Origin: JAGLYZ01 sp049642725
Lineage (GTDB): Bacteria; Patescibacteriota; Minisyncoccia; Minisyncoccales; JAGMDC01
Assembly: GCA_049642725.1 (NCBI GenBank)
Contig: JBARPC010000004.1
Span: 1 to 64,000, forward strand
Direction of reading: 5' to 3'
Length of the DNA stretch: 64,000 nucleotides
Shown here: positions 41,090 through 49,215 of the stretch, one piece after another
Layout: each line of letters begins with the position of its first letter
How positions within the stretch are numbered: the first letter of the stretch is position 1
Made by a program: the position numbers and the translations under genes
Notes under the pieces: model-generated
What the model saw: only the letters and a program-made list of their open reading frames with translations
Databases searched by the model: none
Told to the model about the DNA's origin: nothing

Positions 41090-42541
41090 CTATTTAAGAT
41101 ATAACTTTCTTAAAGCTTTGTCAAAATTTTTAGGCAGATTATTCTGCTTATTCCAGGAATTTAATATTCTTTTTGATTCTATTTCAATATTTAAATACCT
41201 TGGTAATATTCTCTTCTCAAAATAATTTAAGAGAACTGGAAGTTTGAATTTTTGTGCATATGCATTTTTTTTCAAATTTTTGTTTTCTTTAAATTTTAGA
41301 TAGCTTAGATAAAAAGCGATTAAACTTTCTTTTTTTGTGCCTACGCATTCAAACGGTTTTGTTTTACTCTTTCCTATCAACTCCTTCATTATCGGCAGTA
41401 ATTCTTTTTTTTCAAAAAGATTCTGGCTAAAGATTTTCATTAATTTTTTTTCTTCAATAAATGGATATAAAATTGTGAAAACAAACAAGCATTTTGAGCA
41501 TTTCCCGCACCATTTGCCAGTTGATTTTTTGGTTCCAGAAGCAGTTTTATAGGCCTCATTACAGCTAAGGAAAACCGGGAAATATTTTGGTAATTTAGAG
41601 AATAATCTTGCTATTTGGATTTCATACAAAGGCCTTAGAAAACTAAAATAGTTTATATCTTTAACTAAATATTTTTTGACATAATTTCTATATTTGTTTT
41701 CAAATTCAGAACTTTTAGACCATTGATGATTGATTGTTTTGCCAAGATATTTTATATTGCCTTCATCAGCGCTTTTTTCGCAGGACATTGCTATATTGTT
41801 ATGGCCGAATAAAACTCCGCAAAAAACAGCTAAATTAGAAATTACTGCTGTAATTGGCGTATGGCCGTTTAAAAATCCTTTTTGGTTTAATTTTAATAAA
41901 GCAGGATCTATCTTTCTTTGGGCAATGATTGGATTTTTAATTTTAGCAATCTTTAAAATTTTGAAATGCTCTTTTGTAGGATTAACAATAAAACAATTTT
42001 TTTCAAATTTTTTGAGCAATTCTAAGGTAACAATTGAATCTTTTCCCTCGCCCATTGGTATCAAAACATTATCTTTAAGTAAACTCACGATCGTGAACTT
42101 ACTGTTATTTTTATTTATTTTATTTAGACAACATATTTTTAGAAAATCAGGTCTTGTAAAGTCAATTTTGTTTTCAAAGAAAAATTGTCCCATTCCGTTA
42201 AAGATAAAATCTTTCCACCATTTTATTTGCTGTTTATCTAAATAGCCGGCTTTTATTTCAATTATTGGGGAGCAAGCCGCTTTCCAATAACTTGGTATTT
42301 CCATTAAACCAATGTGAAAAACAAGGCTATTTAATGCACTCCCACCTACTTTATCCAAGTTTTTTTTATTAACATTTTTTATAATTATTTCCGGTTTAAA
42401 ACAAATACTACGAGAACTGTTCTCGTAGTGAGAGATTTTAAAATCAAAAGAAATTTTCAAATCATTTCCAGATATTCCATAAGAATATCCCTGATAAATA
42501 AATTTCGGATATTTTTTTCTTAAAACCTCAACATTTTTCAT
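41090..42541 (-). CDS. murL: MurL-like UDP-MurNAc-L-Ala-L-Glu epimerase
   Basis: A 483-aa protein with an ATP-pyrophosphatase-like loop PMGEGKDSIVTLELL (GEGKDS 164-169) and a zinc-like WCGKCSKC (344-351). HIGLMEIPSYWKAACSP and GFLNGHTPITAV are further conserved-looking patches. This combination, next to murD, matches MurL as I recall it: in Xanthomonas, MurD2 adds L-Glu and MurL epimerises it to D-Glu. No racemase MurI is in the window. HYENSSRSI (38-46) is encoded by the palindrome at 42407-42429. The ATG at 42541 is chosen over an upstream TTG. Catalysis is not proven. Confidence 0.65.
   Translation of the reverse strand: MKNVEVLRKKYPKFIYQGYSYGISGNDLKISFDFKISHYENSSRSICFKPEIIIKNVNKKNLDKVGGSALNSLVFHIGLMEIPSYWKAACSPIIEIKAGYLDKQQIKWWKDFIFNGMGQFFFENKIDFTRPDFLKICCLNKINKNNSKFTIVSLLKDNVLIPMGEGKDSIVTLELLKKFEKNCFIVNPTKEHFKILKIAKIKNPIIAQRKIDPALLKLNQKGFLNGHTPITAVISNLAVFCGVLFGHNNIAMSCEKSADEGNIKYLGKTINHQWSKSSEFENKYRNYVKKYLVKDINYFSFLRPLYEIQIARLFSKLPKYFPVFLSCNEAYKTASGTKKSTGKWCGKCSKCLFVFTILYPFIEEKKLMKIFSQNLFEKKELLPIMKELIGKSKTKPFECVGTKKESLIAFYLSYLKFKENKNLKKNAYAQKFKLPVLLNYFEKRILPRYLNIEIESKRILNSWNKQNNLPKNFDKALRKLYLK
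42407..42429. repeat. In-frame palindrome, GAGAACTGTTCTC core (murL-like gene)
   Basis: A 23-base perfect palindrome with flanks ACTAC and GTAGT. On the coding strand it is read HYENSSRSI, the same frame as in the hydrolase and GT39 genes. Confidence 0.8.
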
Positions 42542-42577
42542 ATTATTTTTATTATTACTCAAAACCCTTAAAAAAGC

Positions 42578-42613
42578 AAAAAAATAAGACCTTTTGAAAG
42601 TAGGTCTTTTTTT
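42578..42613 (-). terminator. Bidirectional-type terminator before the murL-like gene
   Basis: The stem AAGACCT (42586-42592)/AGGTCTT (42602-42608) has A- and T-runs on both sides. On the minus strand it ends the 201-aa membrane protein transcript. Confidence 0.7.
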
Positions 42614-42631
42614 GTCGGTTTGTTTCTGCTT

Positions 42632-43237
42632 TTAGTAAAATGGATCCCAGGTATTATATACGATTTTTTGAGATGCTACTCTTCCGAAACATACAATAAT
42701 AATTTCAATTAGAATTAGCAGTCCAAAAACCGTTAACCAATTACCCTTCACAAATACTACTGAATCAGTGTTATAGCTTTTTACCTTAAATGCTCTTTCA
42801 AGCCAAAAGGAATCTGGTCTTTCTATGTATAGATATGTATCAGTGTAGCTCATTATCCCAGCTCTGTTTTCAATGAAAGCATAATAGGTTTTTTCTAAAA
42901 GAGTTCCCTCTAAACCCATGGAGTTGAGGTCAGCAGTGTATCTAGTTACTTCAAAATCAACATATACTGTCTCATTCGGTTCAACTAATTCAATAAATTG
43001 GTTAGCGTCTTTACATTTCATCTCCGGCGCGCCTAATCCTCCTGCGCCGCCTAAACAAATATTTTTCACAAATTTGTTCTCCACATCTTTGATTTCAACG
43101 CCTCTCTCAATTTCTGTTTTAATCGGCAGTGTGGCTTCTCTTTCCTCATATACATAAGCTATTGTCACTGGTATTGCTAATATCACAAGAGCAATAACTG
43201 CAATCATTACTACCTTAAACTTTGTTTCTTTTTCCAT
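42632..43237 (-). CDS. Membrane protein with large external domain, unknown function
   Basis: A 201-aa protein with one helix near the N-terminus (about 8-28), an extracytoplasmic domain (about 30-165) and a second helix (about 167-187) before a short tail. The outer domain has two Cys (ICLGGAGGLGAPEMKC) that could form a disulfide. A strong GGGGGGTG Shine-Dalgarno marks the ATG; an in-frame GTG inside the SD is rejected. TTGACA lies upstream at 43321-43326 without a clear -10. It lies between two terminators or gene ends, so it is probably a separate unit. No family is recognised. Confidence 0.55.
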   Translation of the reverse strand: MEKETKFKVVMIAVIALVILAIPVTIAYVYEEREATLPIKTEIERGVEIKDVENKFVKNICLGGAGGLGAPEMKCKDANQFIELVEPNETVYVDFEVTRYTADLNSMGLEGTLLEKTYYAFIENRAGIMSYTDTYLYIERPDSFWLERAFKVKSYNTDSVVFVKGNWLTVFGLLILIEIIIVCFGRVASQKIVYNTWDPFY

Positions 43238-43329
43238 TTTTTTCACCCCCCTATTCTTTTTTTAATTTGATGAAAATTTTATTTTCATCCTATTCTCTTT
43301 CTAATATTTAATTCAATATTTGTCAAGAT

Positions 43330-44391
43330 TTAACCGAGTAAACGGATGGCTGTGCCGATGATGGCAAGAACAACTCCGATAATCCAGAAACGCATTGTTA
43401 CTTGATAAGATGGCCATCCCTTTGCTTCAAAGTGATGATGTATCGGCGTGCAGAGCCAAATTTTCTTTTTCCGAAACTTTTTGGATAAAAGCTGTAATAT
43501 AACAGAACTTACTTCAATTACTAATACACCTCCAATTATAGGCAAAACGATTAGAGAGTTAGTTAAGAAAGCAACAACAGCTAAAGTAGTGGTTAAGCCC
43601 AATATTCCTGTTTCTCCCATATAGAATTTAGCCGGTGGAATATTAAACCATAAAAATGCAAACAAGGTTCCTGTAATAGCAATACAAAAAGCAGCTAAAT
43701 CCACTTTGCCTTGGGAAAAAGCAATAATAGCAAAAGCGCCGAAAATAGAAGCAAAAACTCCGCCAGCCAAGCCGTCAATACCGTCAACCACCCCGCTGCT
43801 CCAGCAGGCCAGCATAGTTACAATAAATAAAAGAATATACCAGATTCCTAAAGAAAAATCGCCCACTAAGGGAATATGCATAGAATCCCAGCCAAGCTTG
43901 TAATAGAACCACCAAGCGCCGATTATGCCAATTATAATTACCATTAGCATCCGTCTTTTAAATGCCATACCGCCGGCAATATATCTTCCTTTTCCGAAAA
44001 CCTGTAAAATATCATCGGATAGTCCAACCAAGGAAGCAATTACTAATGTAAATAAAGGAAGCCATGTTTCTCCACGGGACAAAAAATTCAAAGACTTTAA
44101 CCACCAAATATCTGATGTTTTACTTATTAAATAAAATAGAAAAATAACTACGAGAACAGAGCCCCAAATTATTAAACCTCCTGCCCTAGGCACACTCACT
44201 TCCCTGTCCTTATGCAGGCGGTAAAATACTTCAGCTTTATCTCCAGTAATAGTTTTAGTCCTTGCTTCTTTTTTCCAGAATTTGATTTTGTATAAAAACT
44301 TAATCAGGAAAGGCGCTAAAGCAATAGCGATAATTGCCGTAAAAGACGAAATAAGAAAAATTTTAATTATACTAAAAATAAATAAAGTCAT
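43330..44391 (-). CDS. mraY: Phospho-MurNAc-pentapeptide transferase MraY
   Basis: MraY attaches MurNAc-pentapeptide to undecaprenyl phosphate, making lipid I. This 353-aa protein has about ten helices, the early loop with KEARTKTITGDKAEVFYRLHKD, GVVDGIDGLAGGV, FYMGETGILGL and the late loop CTPIHHHFEAKGWPSYQVTMRFW, all near the active site in known MraY. Its start overlaps the dacA-like gene by 20 bases. It feeds MurG and the SEDS protein in the same region. Confidence 0.95.
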   Translation of the reverse strand: MTLFIFSIIKIFLISSFTAIIAIALAPFLIKFLYKIKFWKKEARTKTITGDKAEVFYRLHKDREVSVPRAGGLIIWGSVLVVIFLFYLISKTSDIWWLKSLNFLSRGETWLPLFTLVIASLVGLSDDILQVFGKGRYIAGGMAFKRRMLMVIIIGIIGAWWFYYKLGWDSMHIPLVGDFSLGIWYILLFIVTMLACWSSGVVDGIDGLAGGVFASIFGAFAIIAFSQGKVDLAAFCIAITGTLFAFLWFNIPPAKFYMGETGILGLTTTLAVVAFLTNSLIVLPIIGGVLVIEVSSVILQLLSKKFRKKKIWLCTPIHHHFEAKGWPSYQVTMRFWIIGVVLAIIGTAIRLLG

Positions 44392-45361
44392 AGTTTTTTT
44401 CCACCCAGTTTATTAATTTTTTCATTTCTTCAAATTTGTCTTCTGAACCCAAAATAACGTTTATCATACAACCATTTCCTTTTTTTATAACTAAAAGAAG
44501 ACATCCTTTTGCTTCAGGGGTCCAGCCAGTTTTGCTTCCAATAATTTTTATCTGCCATTCAGGATCTAATAAAAGTTCATTTGTGTTTACAGGAATAAAG
44601 TGATGTAAAGAACCATCAGCGTTAAAAATCTCATATGAGGACTTGGAGCTTATTTCAAAAATTTCAGGATAGTTGTTAAGGATATATTTGGCAAGTTTTA
44701 CCAAATCTTGGCTTGTAGAATAATGTTCTGTCTCATTTATTCCTGTAGAATTAATGAAATTTGTGTTCTCAAGCCCTAATTTTTCAGCCTCAAGGTTCAT
44801 TAATTCTATAAATCCTTTTTCGCCAATATATTCATCTTGTCCAACAACTTTTCCTTCAGCTAAAGCATAAGCAGCGTCATTACTTGACTCAATAAGAATA
44901 ATATGTAAAAGATTCTTTACAGAAAGAACCTCTCCCGGCTTTAAATCGCCTTTTTCTTCTTCCTGTTTAATGGCCTCTTTAGTGATTATTAATTCCTGTT
45001 CAGGTTCATAATTTTTTAATGCTATTAAAGCAGTAATTATTTTAGTCAAACTGGCAATAGGCAGCTTTTCAGAAGCGTTTTTTTGGAAGAGAACTTTTTG
45101 CCTTTTTTGAGAGCCAATCCAAACTGAAGCTGCTGATTCAGCGCTTATTTCTAAATTTTCTGATTCTGGCAAAGAATGATTTATTTTCTTAGGTAAAAAT
45201 TTGTCGGGCTGATATACTTGAGCAGTAAAAATTTCAGGATTATTTTTAGTAAATTCAAAGAAAAAAGCATTTTCTAAATTGCTTTCTAAAATATTTATTC
45301 CCCACCAAAAAGGCAAACTTAACAAAATTGATACTAAAAAAATTTTTAAACCTAATTGCAT
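44372..45361 (-). CDS. dacA: D-alanyl-D-alanine carboxypeptidase (S11)
   Basis: A 329-aa exported enzyme with an N-terminal membrane anchor (about 6-20) and an S11 penicillin-binding domain: SLTK in PIASLTKIITAL, SSN in IESSNDAAYALAEG, and KTG in IGSKTGWTPEAKG. It trims the terminal D-Ala from stem peptides. No C-terminal amphipathic anchor like that of E. coli DacA is seen. Translationally coupled to mraY by overlap. Confidence 0.9.
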   Translation of the reverse strand: MQLGLKIFLVSILLSLPFWWGINILESNLENAFFFEFTKNNPEIFTAQVYQPDKFLPKKINHSLPESENLEISAESAASVWIGSQKRQKVLFQKNASEKLPIASLTKIITALIALKNYEPEQELIITKEAIKQEEEKGDLKPGEVLSVKNLLHIILIESSNDAAYALAEGKVVGQDEYIGEKGFIELMNLEAEKLGLENTNFINSTGINETEHYSTSQDLVKLAKYILNNYPEIFEISSKSSYEIFNADGSLHHFIPVNTNELLLDPEWQIKIIGSKTGWTPEAKGCLLLVIKKGNGCMINVILGSEDKFEEMKKLINWVEKNYDFIYF

Positions 45362-45385
45362 AATTAATTTTCAATGCCGAGTATT

Positions 45386-46810
45386 TCACTTAGATTTACT
45401 CTCTACGACTTTAATATGTAATTCTTTTAATTGTTCGTTAGTAACATCACTGGGTATCTCCATCATTAAGTCGCGGTTGTCCCCTGTTTTTGGAAAAGCT
45501 ATTACTTCTCTAATATTCGGTTCGTTTAAGACCACTGCTAAAAATCTATCAATTCCCGGAGCAATTCCTGCATGAGGCGGCACTCCATAACTAAATGCCT
45601 CAAAATAGTTTTTGAACTTCTTTTTAATATCTGTTTTTTTGTGGCCTAAAACTTCAAAAACAGCAGTAAGAACATCTAAATTTGTATTTCTAATACTTCC
45701 TCCGCCAATTTCATAACCGTTTAAAACAAAATCATATTGAAAAGCTAAAATTTTCTCTGGATTTCTCTTCATTTTTTTAATATCTTCTGTTTGCGGTTTA
45801 GTAAAAGGATGGTGCTGGGCTCCCCACTTGCCTGCCGAAGTAGCTTGCCCTGAGCCTGCCGAAGGGTGCCATTCAAACATAGGAAAATCAGTAATAAATG
45901 CGAATGCTAATTCATTTGGGTCTTTTTTATTTCTACGGAGATCCGGTTTATCGCTTTTATGTTTTTCCATTGCTTTTTTATACGTTATTCTGGGAAAAGG
46001 GATTTTTGTAATTCTTTTTTCCGGAAATATCTTTTTTACTAATGCTATGTATAGCTTTTCTATTAAATTCAAAATTTCTTCCTGCTCATCTATAAATGAC
46101 ATTTCAATATCTAATTGCGTATGCTCTGCCTGCCTGTCGCCGCGCGGGTCTTCGTCTCTTAAACATCTGGCAATTTGAAAATATTTTTCAATGCCTGCTA
46201 CCATTAAAAGTTGTTTATATTGCTGTGGGCTTTGAGGCAAGGCATAAAATTTTCCCGGCTGGTTTCGCGAAGGCACTAAAAAGTCCCTGGCTCCTTCCGG
46301 TGTTGATTTTGTTAGAATCGGTGTTTCAATCTCTGTAAAACCTTGTTCAATTAAATACTCTCTCATAAAATGAATAACTTTCTGGCGGGTTTTTAAATTA
46401 TTCTGCAACCGTTCTCTTCTTAAATCCAAATAACGATATTTTAACCGCTTTTCTTCGTTTATTTCAAAACCAGAGTTTTCAATAGAAAAAGGCAGGGTTT
46501 TTGCCTTTGATAATATCTTTAAATTCTTTACTTTGATTTCTATGTTTCCAGTAGCAATTTTAGGGTTGAGCATCCCTTTTGGTCTTTTATTTACAAGACC
46601 CTCTACTTCAATTACCCATTCCGGCCTCATTGCCTGGGCTACAATATTTTTTTCAAATTCTGGTCCGAAAACCATTTGAATCAAACCAGAACTATCTCTT
46701 AAATCAATAAAAATAATCTTGCCATGGTCCCTCCGCGAGTTAATCCAACCAGCGAGTTTGACTTCTTGATTATGATATTTAATTGTTTCAGCAGACAATA
46801 TCCGTTTCAT
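45386..46810 (-). CDS. aspS: Aspartyl-tRNA synthetase without GAD domain
   Basis: A class II synthetase of 474 aa: OB-fold anticodon domain (VKLAGWINSRRDHGKIIFIDLRD), catalytic core with YRYLDLRRERLQ, motif 2 RCLRDEDPRGDRQAEHTQLD and motif 3 GIAPGIDRFLAVVL. Bacterial AspRS is usually ~590 aa with a GAD insertion domain; here KPDLR runs almost directly into the FITDFPMFEW core, so the GAD domain is missing. After FEW, HPSAGSGQATSAGK is encoded by a palindromic insertion (45831-45870). The ATG at 46810 is preferred. Whether it also makes Asp-tRNA-Asn is not visible. Confidence 0.92.
   Translation of the reverse strand: MKRILSAETIKYHNQEVKLAGWINSRRDHGKIIFIDLRDSSGLIQMVFGPEFEKNIVAQAMRPEWVIEVEGLVNKRPKGMLNPKIATGNIEIKVKNLKILSKAKTLPFSIENSGFEINEEKRLKYRYLDLRRERLQNNLKTRQKVIHFMREYLIEQGFTEIETPILTKSTPEGARDFLVPSRNQPGKFYALPQSPQQYKQLLMVAGIEKYFQIARCLRDEDPRGDRQAEHTQLDIEMSFIDEQEEILNLIEKLYIALVKKIFPEKRITKIPFPRITYKKAMEKHKSDKPDLRRNKKDPNELAFAFITDFPMFEWHPSAGSGQATSAGKWGAQHHPFTKPQTEDIKKMKRNPEKILAFQYDFVLNGYEIGGGSIRNTNLDVLTAVFEVLGHKKTDIKKKFKNYFEAFSYGVPPHAGIAPGIDRFLAVVLNEPNIREVIAFPKTGDNRDLMMEIPSDVTNEQLKELHIKVVESKSK
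45831..45870. repeat. GC-rich palindromic insertion in aspS
   Basis: CCTGCCGAAG occurs twice (45831-45840 and 45855-45864), with a GCCCT...AGGGTGC stem. It encodes SAGSGQATSAG between conserved core residues. Words are shared with the hydrolase insertion at 11782-11862. Confidence 0.65.
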
Positions 46811-46824
46811 TTTTTTATTATACA

Positions 46825-48558
46825 TTAAATTTTAAATTGTAGCGAGTAGAATTTAAAATATCTACCTTTCTTTTTAATTAATTCTTTATGTATTCCTTCT
46901 TCTACTATTTTTCCTTTTTCTAAGACCAATATTTTGTCAGCGTTTCGGACAGTGCTTAAACGATGAGCAATGATAAAAGTCGTTCGATTTTTTATCAACT
47001 TTTCCAATGCGCTCTGAACCAATCTTTCTGATTCCATATCTAAAGAAGAAGTAGCTTCATCTAAAATTAGGATTTTAGGATCACGGATTAAAGCCCTGGC
47101 AATTGCCAAACGCTGTTTCTGGCCAGTAGAAAGCTTAATACCGCGTTCCCCTACTAATTGTTCATATTTCTTGGGAAATGCTTCTATAAAATTATGAGCG
47201 TTGGCAGCTTTTGCCGCCTCTATAATTTCTTGGTCAGTTGCGTTTGGCTTTCCATAAAGAATGTTATTTTTAACAGTATTATTAAATAAAATTATCTCTT
47301 GTGGCACATAAGCAATAATTTTTCTTAAAAACGAAAGGTTTAATTTCTTAATATCTACGCCATCAATTAAAATTTTTCCTTGTGTCGGCATAAAATAAAG
47401 AGAAATCAAATCTACTAAAGTAGTTTTTCCTTCTCCGCTTCCGCCCACAATTGCGATTTTTTTGCCGGCATCGGCTTTAAGACAAATATCTGTTAAAATC
47501 GGTTGTTTCTTTTTATATCCAAAACTAACATTTTTGAATTCAACTTCGCCTTTTGCTTGTTCTAAGATTTCTCCCTCTGAGTTGTAATTTTCCGGCTTGA
47601 TTGATAGTAATTCTTTTACTCTTTTGATTGTAGTTATTCCTACTCGGAACTCTTCCCACTGCCAAGCTAAATTATGCAAAGGTCTGCGTAAAATATTTAA
47701 GTAACCCAAAAACATTATTAATTTTCCAACTGTAATCATATTTTCCATTAAAAGTAAAAGGGATAATCCAAATATGCCAATAAAACCAAGAGAAAAGAAA
47801 ATATTTTGCCAAAGAGATAAAGAATTCCATAACCTAAAATAATCCTTAAAAACTGGCCCTAATTTTTGATGATAATCTTTTTGAGTTCTTTGTCTTTGAA
47901 AACTTTCCACAGCGCAAGATTTAATTGTTTGAATATTTAAAAACGCATCATAAAGATTTCCTGAAACATCCTCAGCAGTTTTGTTTATTTTTTTCTGTAC
48001 TTCAATAATAGGTCTGGTTTTATAAAGGGTAATTGTAATGAAACCAAAAAATAGAAAAGATATCCCTAAACCTAATCGCCACTCTACAAAAAATAAAATC
48101 GCAATTCCAACAAAAACAGTAAGAAATTGCGGGAGTGACCAAAAAACAATTGAATTAATAATCATTCTGATACGAGAAGAGCTTCTTTCAATCTTTGAAA
48201 ATATACTCCCAATACTTTTTTCTTTATGAAATTTTAATGGAAGCTCTATAATATGCCCAGCGCTTTCACAAACTAAATCATTAGACGCATCAATACTTAA
48301 AAAACTTCCTCCCTGGTTTACGGTTCTGGTGAAAAAAGCAGCAATGATACTCATTAACACCCAAATTCCTAAAAGGACAAAAACAAAATCTAAACTAAAT
48401 ACCTCTACAGAAACAGCATCTACTAATCTGCCGTAGATATAAGGAACGAAAGCTGTGATCGTTGAACTTATAACAGCTAAAACAGCGAGTTTTCTAACCT
48501 CTTTTTTGTACTTCCTTAAATATTCCCAGATAATTTTGAATTCTTGAATAATTTCCAT
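46825..48558 (-). CDS. ABC exporter (MsbA/LmrA-like half-transporter)
   Basis: A 577-aa fused exporter with six membrane helices (about 20-300) and an ATPase domain: Walker A GGSGEGKTT, Q-loop YVPQEI, signature LSTGQKQR, Walker B ILILDEATSSLD and switch His in IIAHRLST. It works as a homodimer or heterodimer; the substrate may be lipid, peptide or drug. The ATG at 48558 is preferred over an upstream TTG. It lies 15 bases upstream of aspS, on the same strand, and diverges from the P-loop gene. Confidence 0.92.
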   Translation of the reverse strand: MEIIQEFKIIWEYLRKYKKEVRKLAVLAVISSTITAFVPYIYGRLVDAVSVEVFSLDFVFVLLGIWVLMSIIAAFFTRTVNQGGSFLSIDASNDLVCESAGHIIELPLKFHKEKSIGSIFSKIERSSSRIRMIINSIVFWSLPQFLTVFVGIAILFFVEWRLGLGISFLFFGFITITLYKTRPIIEVQKKINKTAEDVSGNLYDAFLNIQTIKSCAVESFQRQRTQKDYHQKLGPVFKDYFRLWNSLSLWQNIFFSLGFIGIFGLSLLLLMENMITVGKLIMFLGYLNILRRPLHNLAWQWEEFRVGITTIKRVKELLSIKPENYNSEGEILEQAKGEVEFKNVSFGYKKKQPILTDICLKADAGKKIAIVGGSGEGKTTLVDLISLYFMPTQGKILIDGVDIKKLNLSFLRKIIAYVPQEIILFNNTVKNNILYGKPNATDQEIIEAAKAANAHNFIEAFPKKYEQLVGERGIKLSTGQKQRLAIARALIRDPKILILDEATSSLDMESERLVQSALEKLIKNRTTFIIAHRLSTVRNADKILVLEKGKIVEEGIHKELIKKKGRYFKFYSLQFKI

Positions 48559-48570
48559 ATTTAACAAAGT

Positions 48571-48599
48571 TTGACTTTTTGGGCAATGTATGTTATGTT
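48571..48599 (+). promoter_or_regulatory. Promoter of the P-loop protein gene
   Basis: TTGACT (48571-48576), a 17-base spacer and TATGTT (48594-48599). The layout and the TTGACT hexamer are shared with the TFB and RRM gene promoters. Confidence 0.55.
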
Positions 48600-48649
48600 T
48601 TAATTAGCAGATAAAATGTAAATAAGGATAAAAATAAGAGGGATGAAAA

Positions 48650-49186
48650 ATGAAAGTTTTAATAACTGGAATTGGGATTACCGGGAAAAGCACTTTGCGA
48701 AGACTATTAAGCGACATCCTTTCTAAAACCGGAGTAGATGTAAAAGATTTTGAAACTGATTACGAAAAAATTCCGAAAATTTCGAATAACTTTTTTGAAA
48801 ATACGATTTATCTCATAGAGGATGTTCATGGGACTTTGTCAAAAGAAGCAGTGTTGCCCTTAAATTCGTATGACCTGATTCTATATGTCCAGCCATTAGT
48901 GATTTCCCATATTCTCTTTTGGGTAAATAGAATGATTTCTTGGTTTAAGACAGGACAGTATTCGTGGGATAAAAATTATGGTTGGTATGGCACTAACAGA
49001 TCATATGACTTTCATAATATTGTTCCGATATTTAGAGCGTTTCTGCATGATTTCAAAAATCGGAGAAAATGGATTTCCAGTGACTTGAAGAAAATTGCTC
49101 CATTCCCTTATATGGTAGTCCGTTCCCGGTGGACCTATAATGGAATCGAATTCAGTATTCGAAAAAATATTAACCACCTTGAATGA
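48650..49186 (+). CDS. P-loop NTPase-like protein, unknown role
   Basis: A 178-aa protein with a Walker A at its very start (GIGITGKST, residues 7-15), a likely Walker B aspartate in IYLIEDVHG or YDLILYV, and a basic, Trp-rich C-terminus (RRKWISSDLKKI, RSRWTYNG). The size and layout resemble small nucleotide or adenylate-kinase-like enzymes, but no family fits clearly. GAGGGATGA precedes the ATG as a Shine-Dalgarno, and its own promoter and terminator make it a single-gene unit. Confidence 0.6.
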   Translation: MKVLITGIGITGKSTLRRLLSDILSKTGVDVKDFETDYEKIPKISNNFFENTIYLIEDVHGTLSKEAVLPLNSYDLILYVQPLVISHILFWVNRMISWFKTGQYSWDKNYGWYGTNRSYDFHNIVPIFRAFLHDFKNRRKWISSDLKKIAPFPYMVVRSRWTYNGIEFSIRKNINHLE

Positions 49187-49215
49187 TTTTAAATGATTTC
49201 AGGTGGTTCTTTTTA
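49172..49215 (+). terminator. Terminator after the P-loop gene
   Basis: The stem AACCACCT (49172-49179)/AGGTGGTT (49201-49208) has a 21-base loop and is followed by CTTTTTATT. It overlaps the end of the convergent kinase-like gene. Confidence 0.65.
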
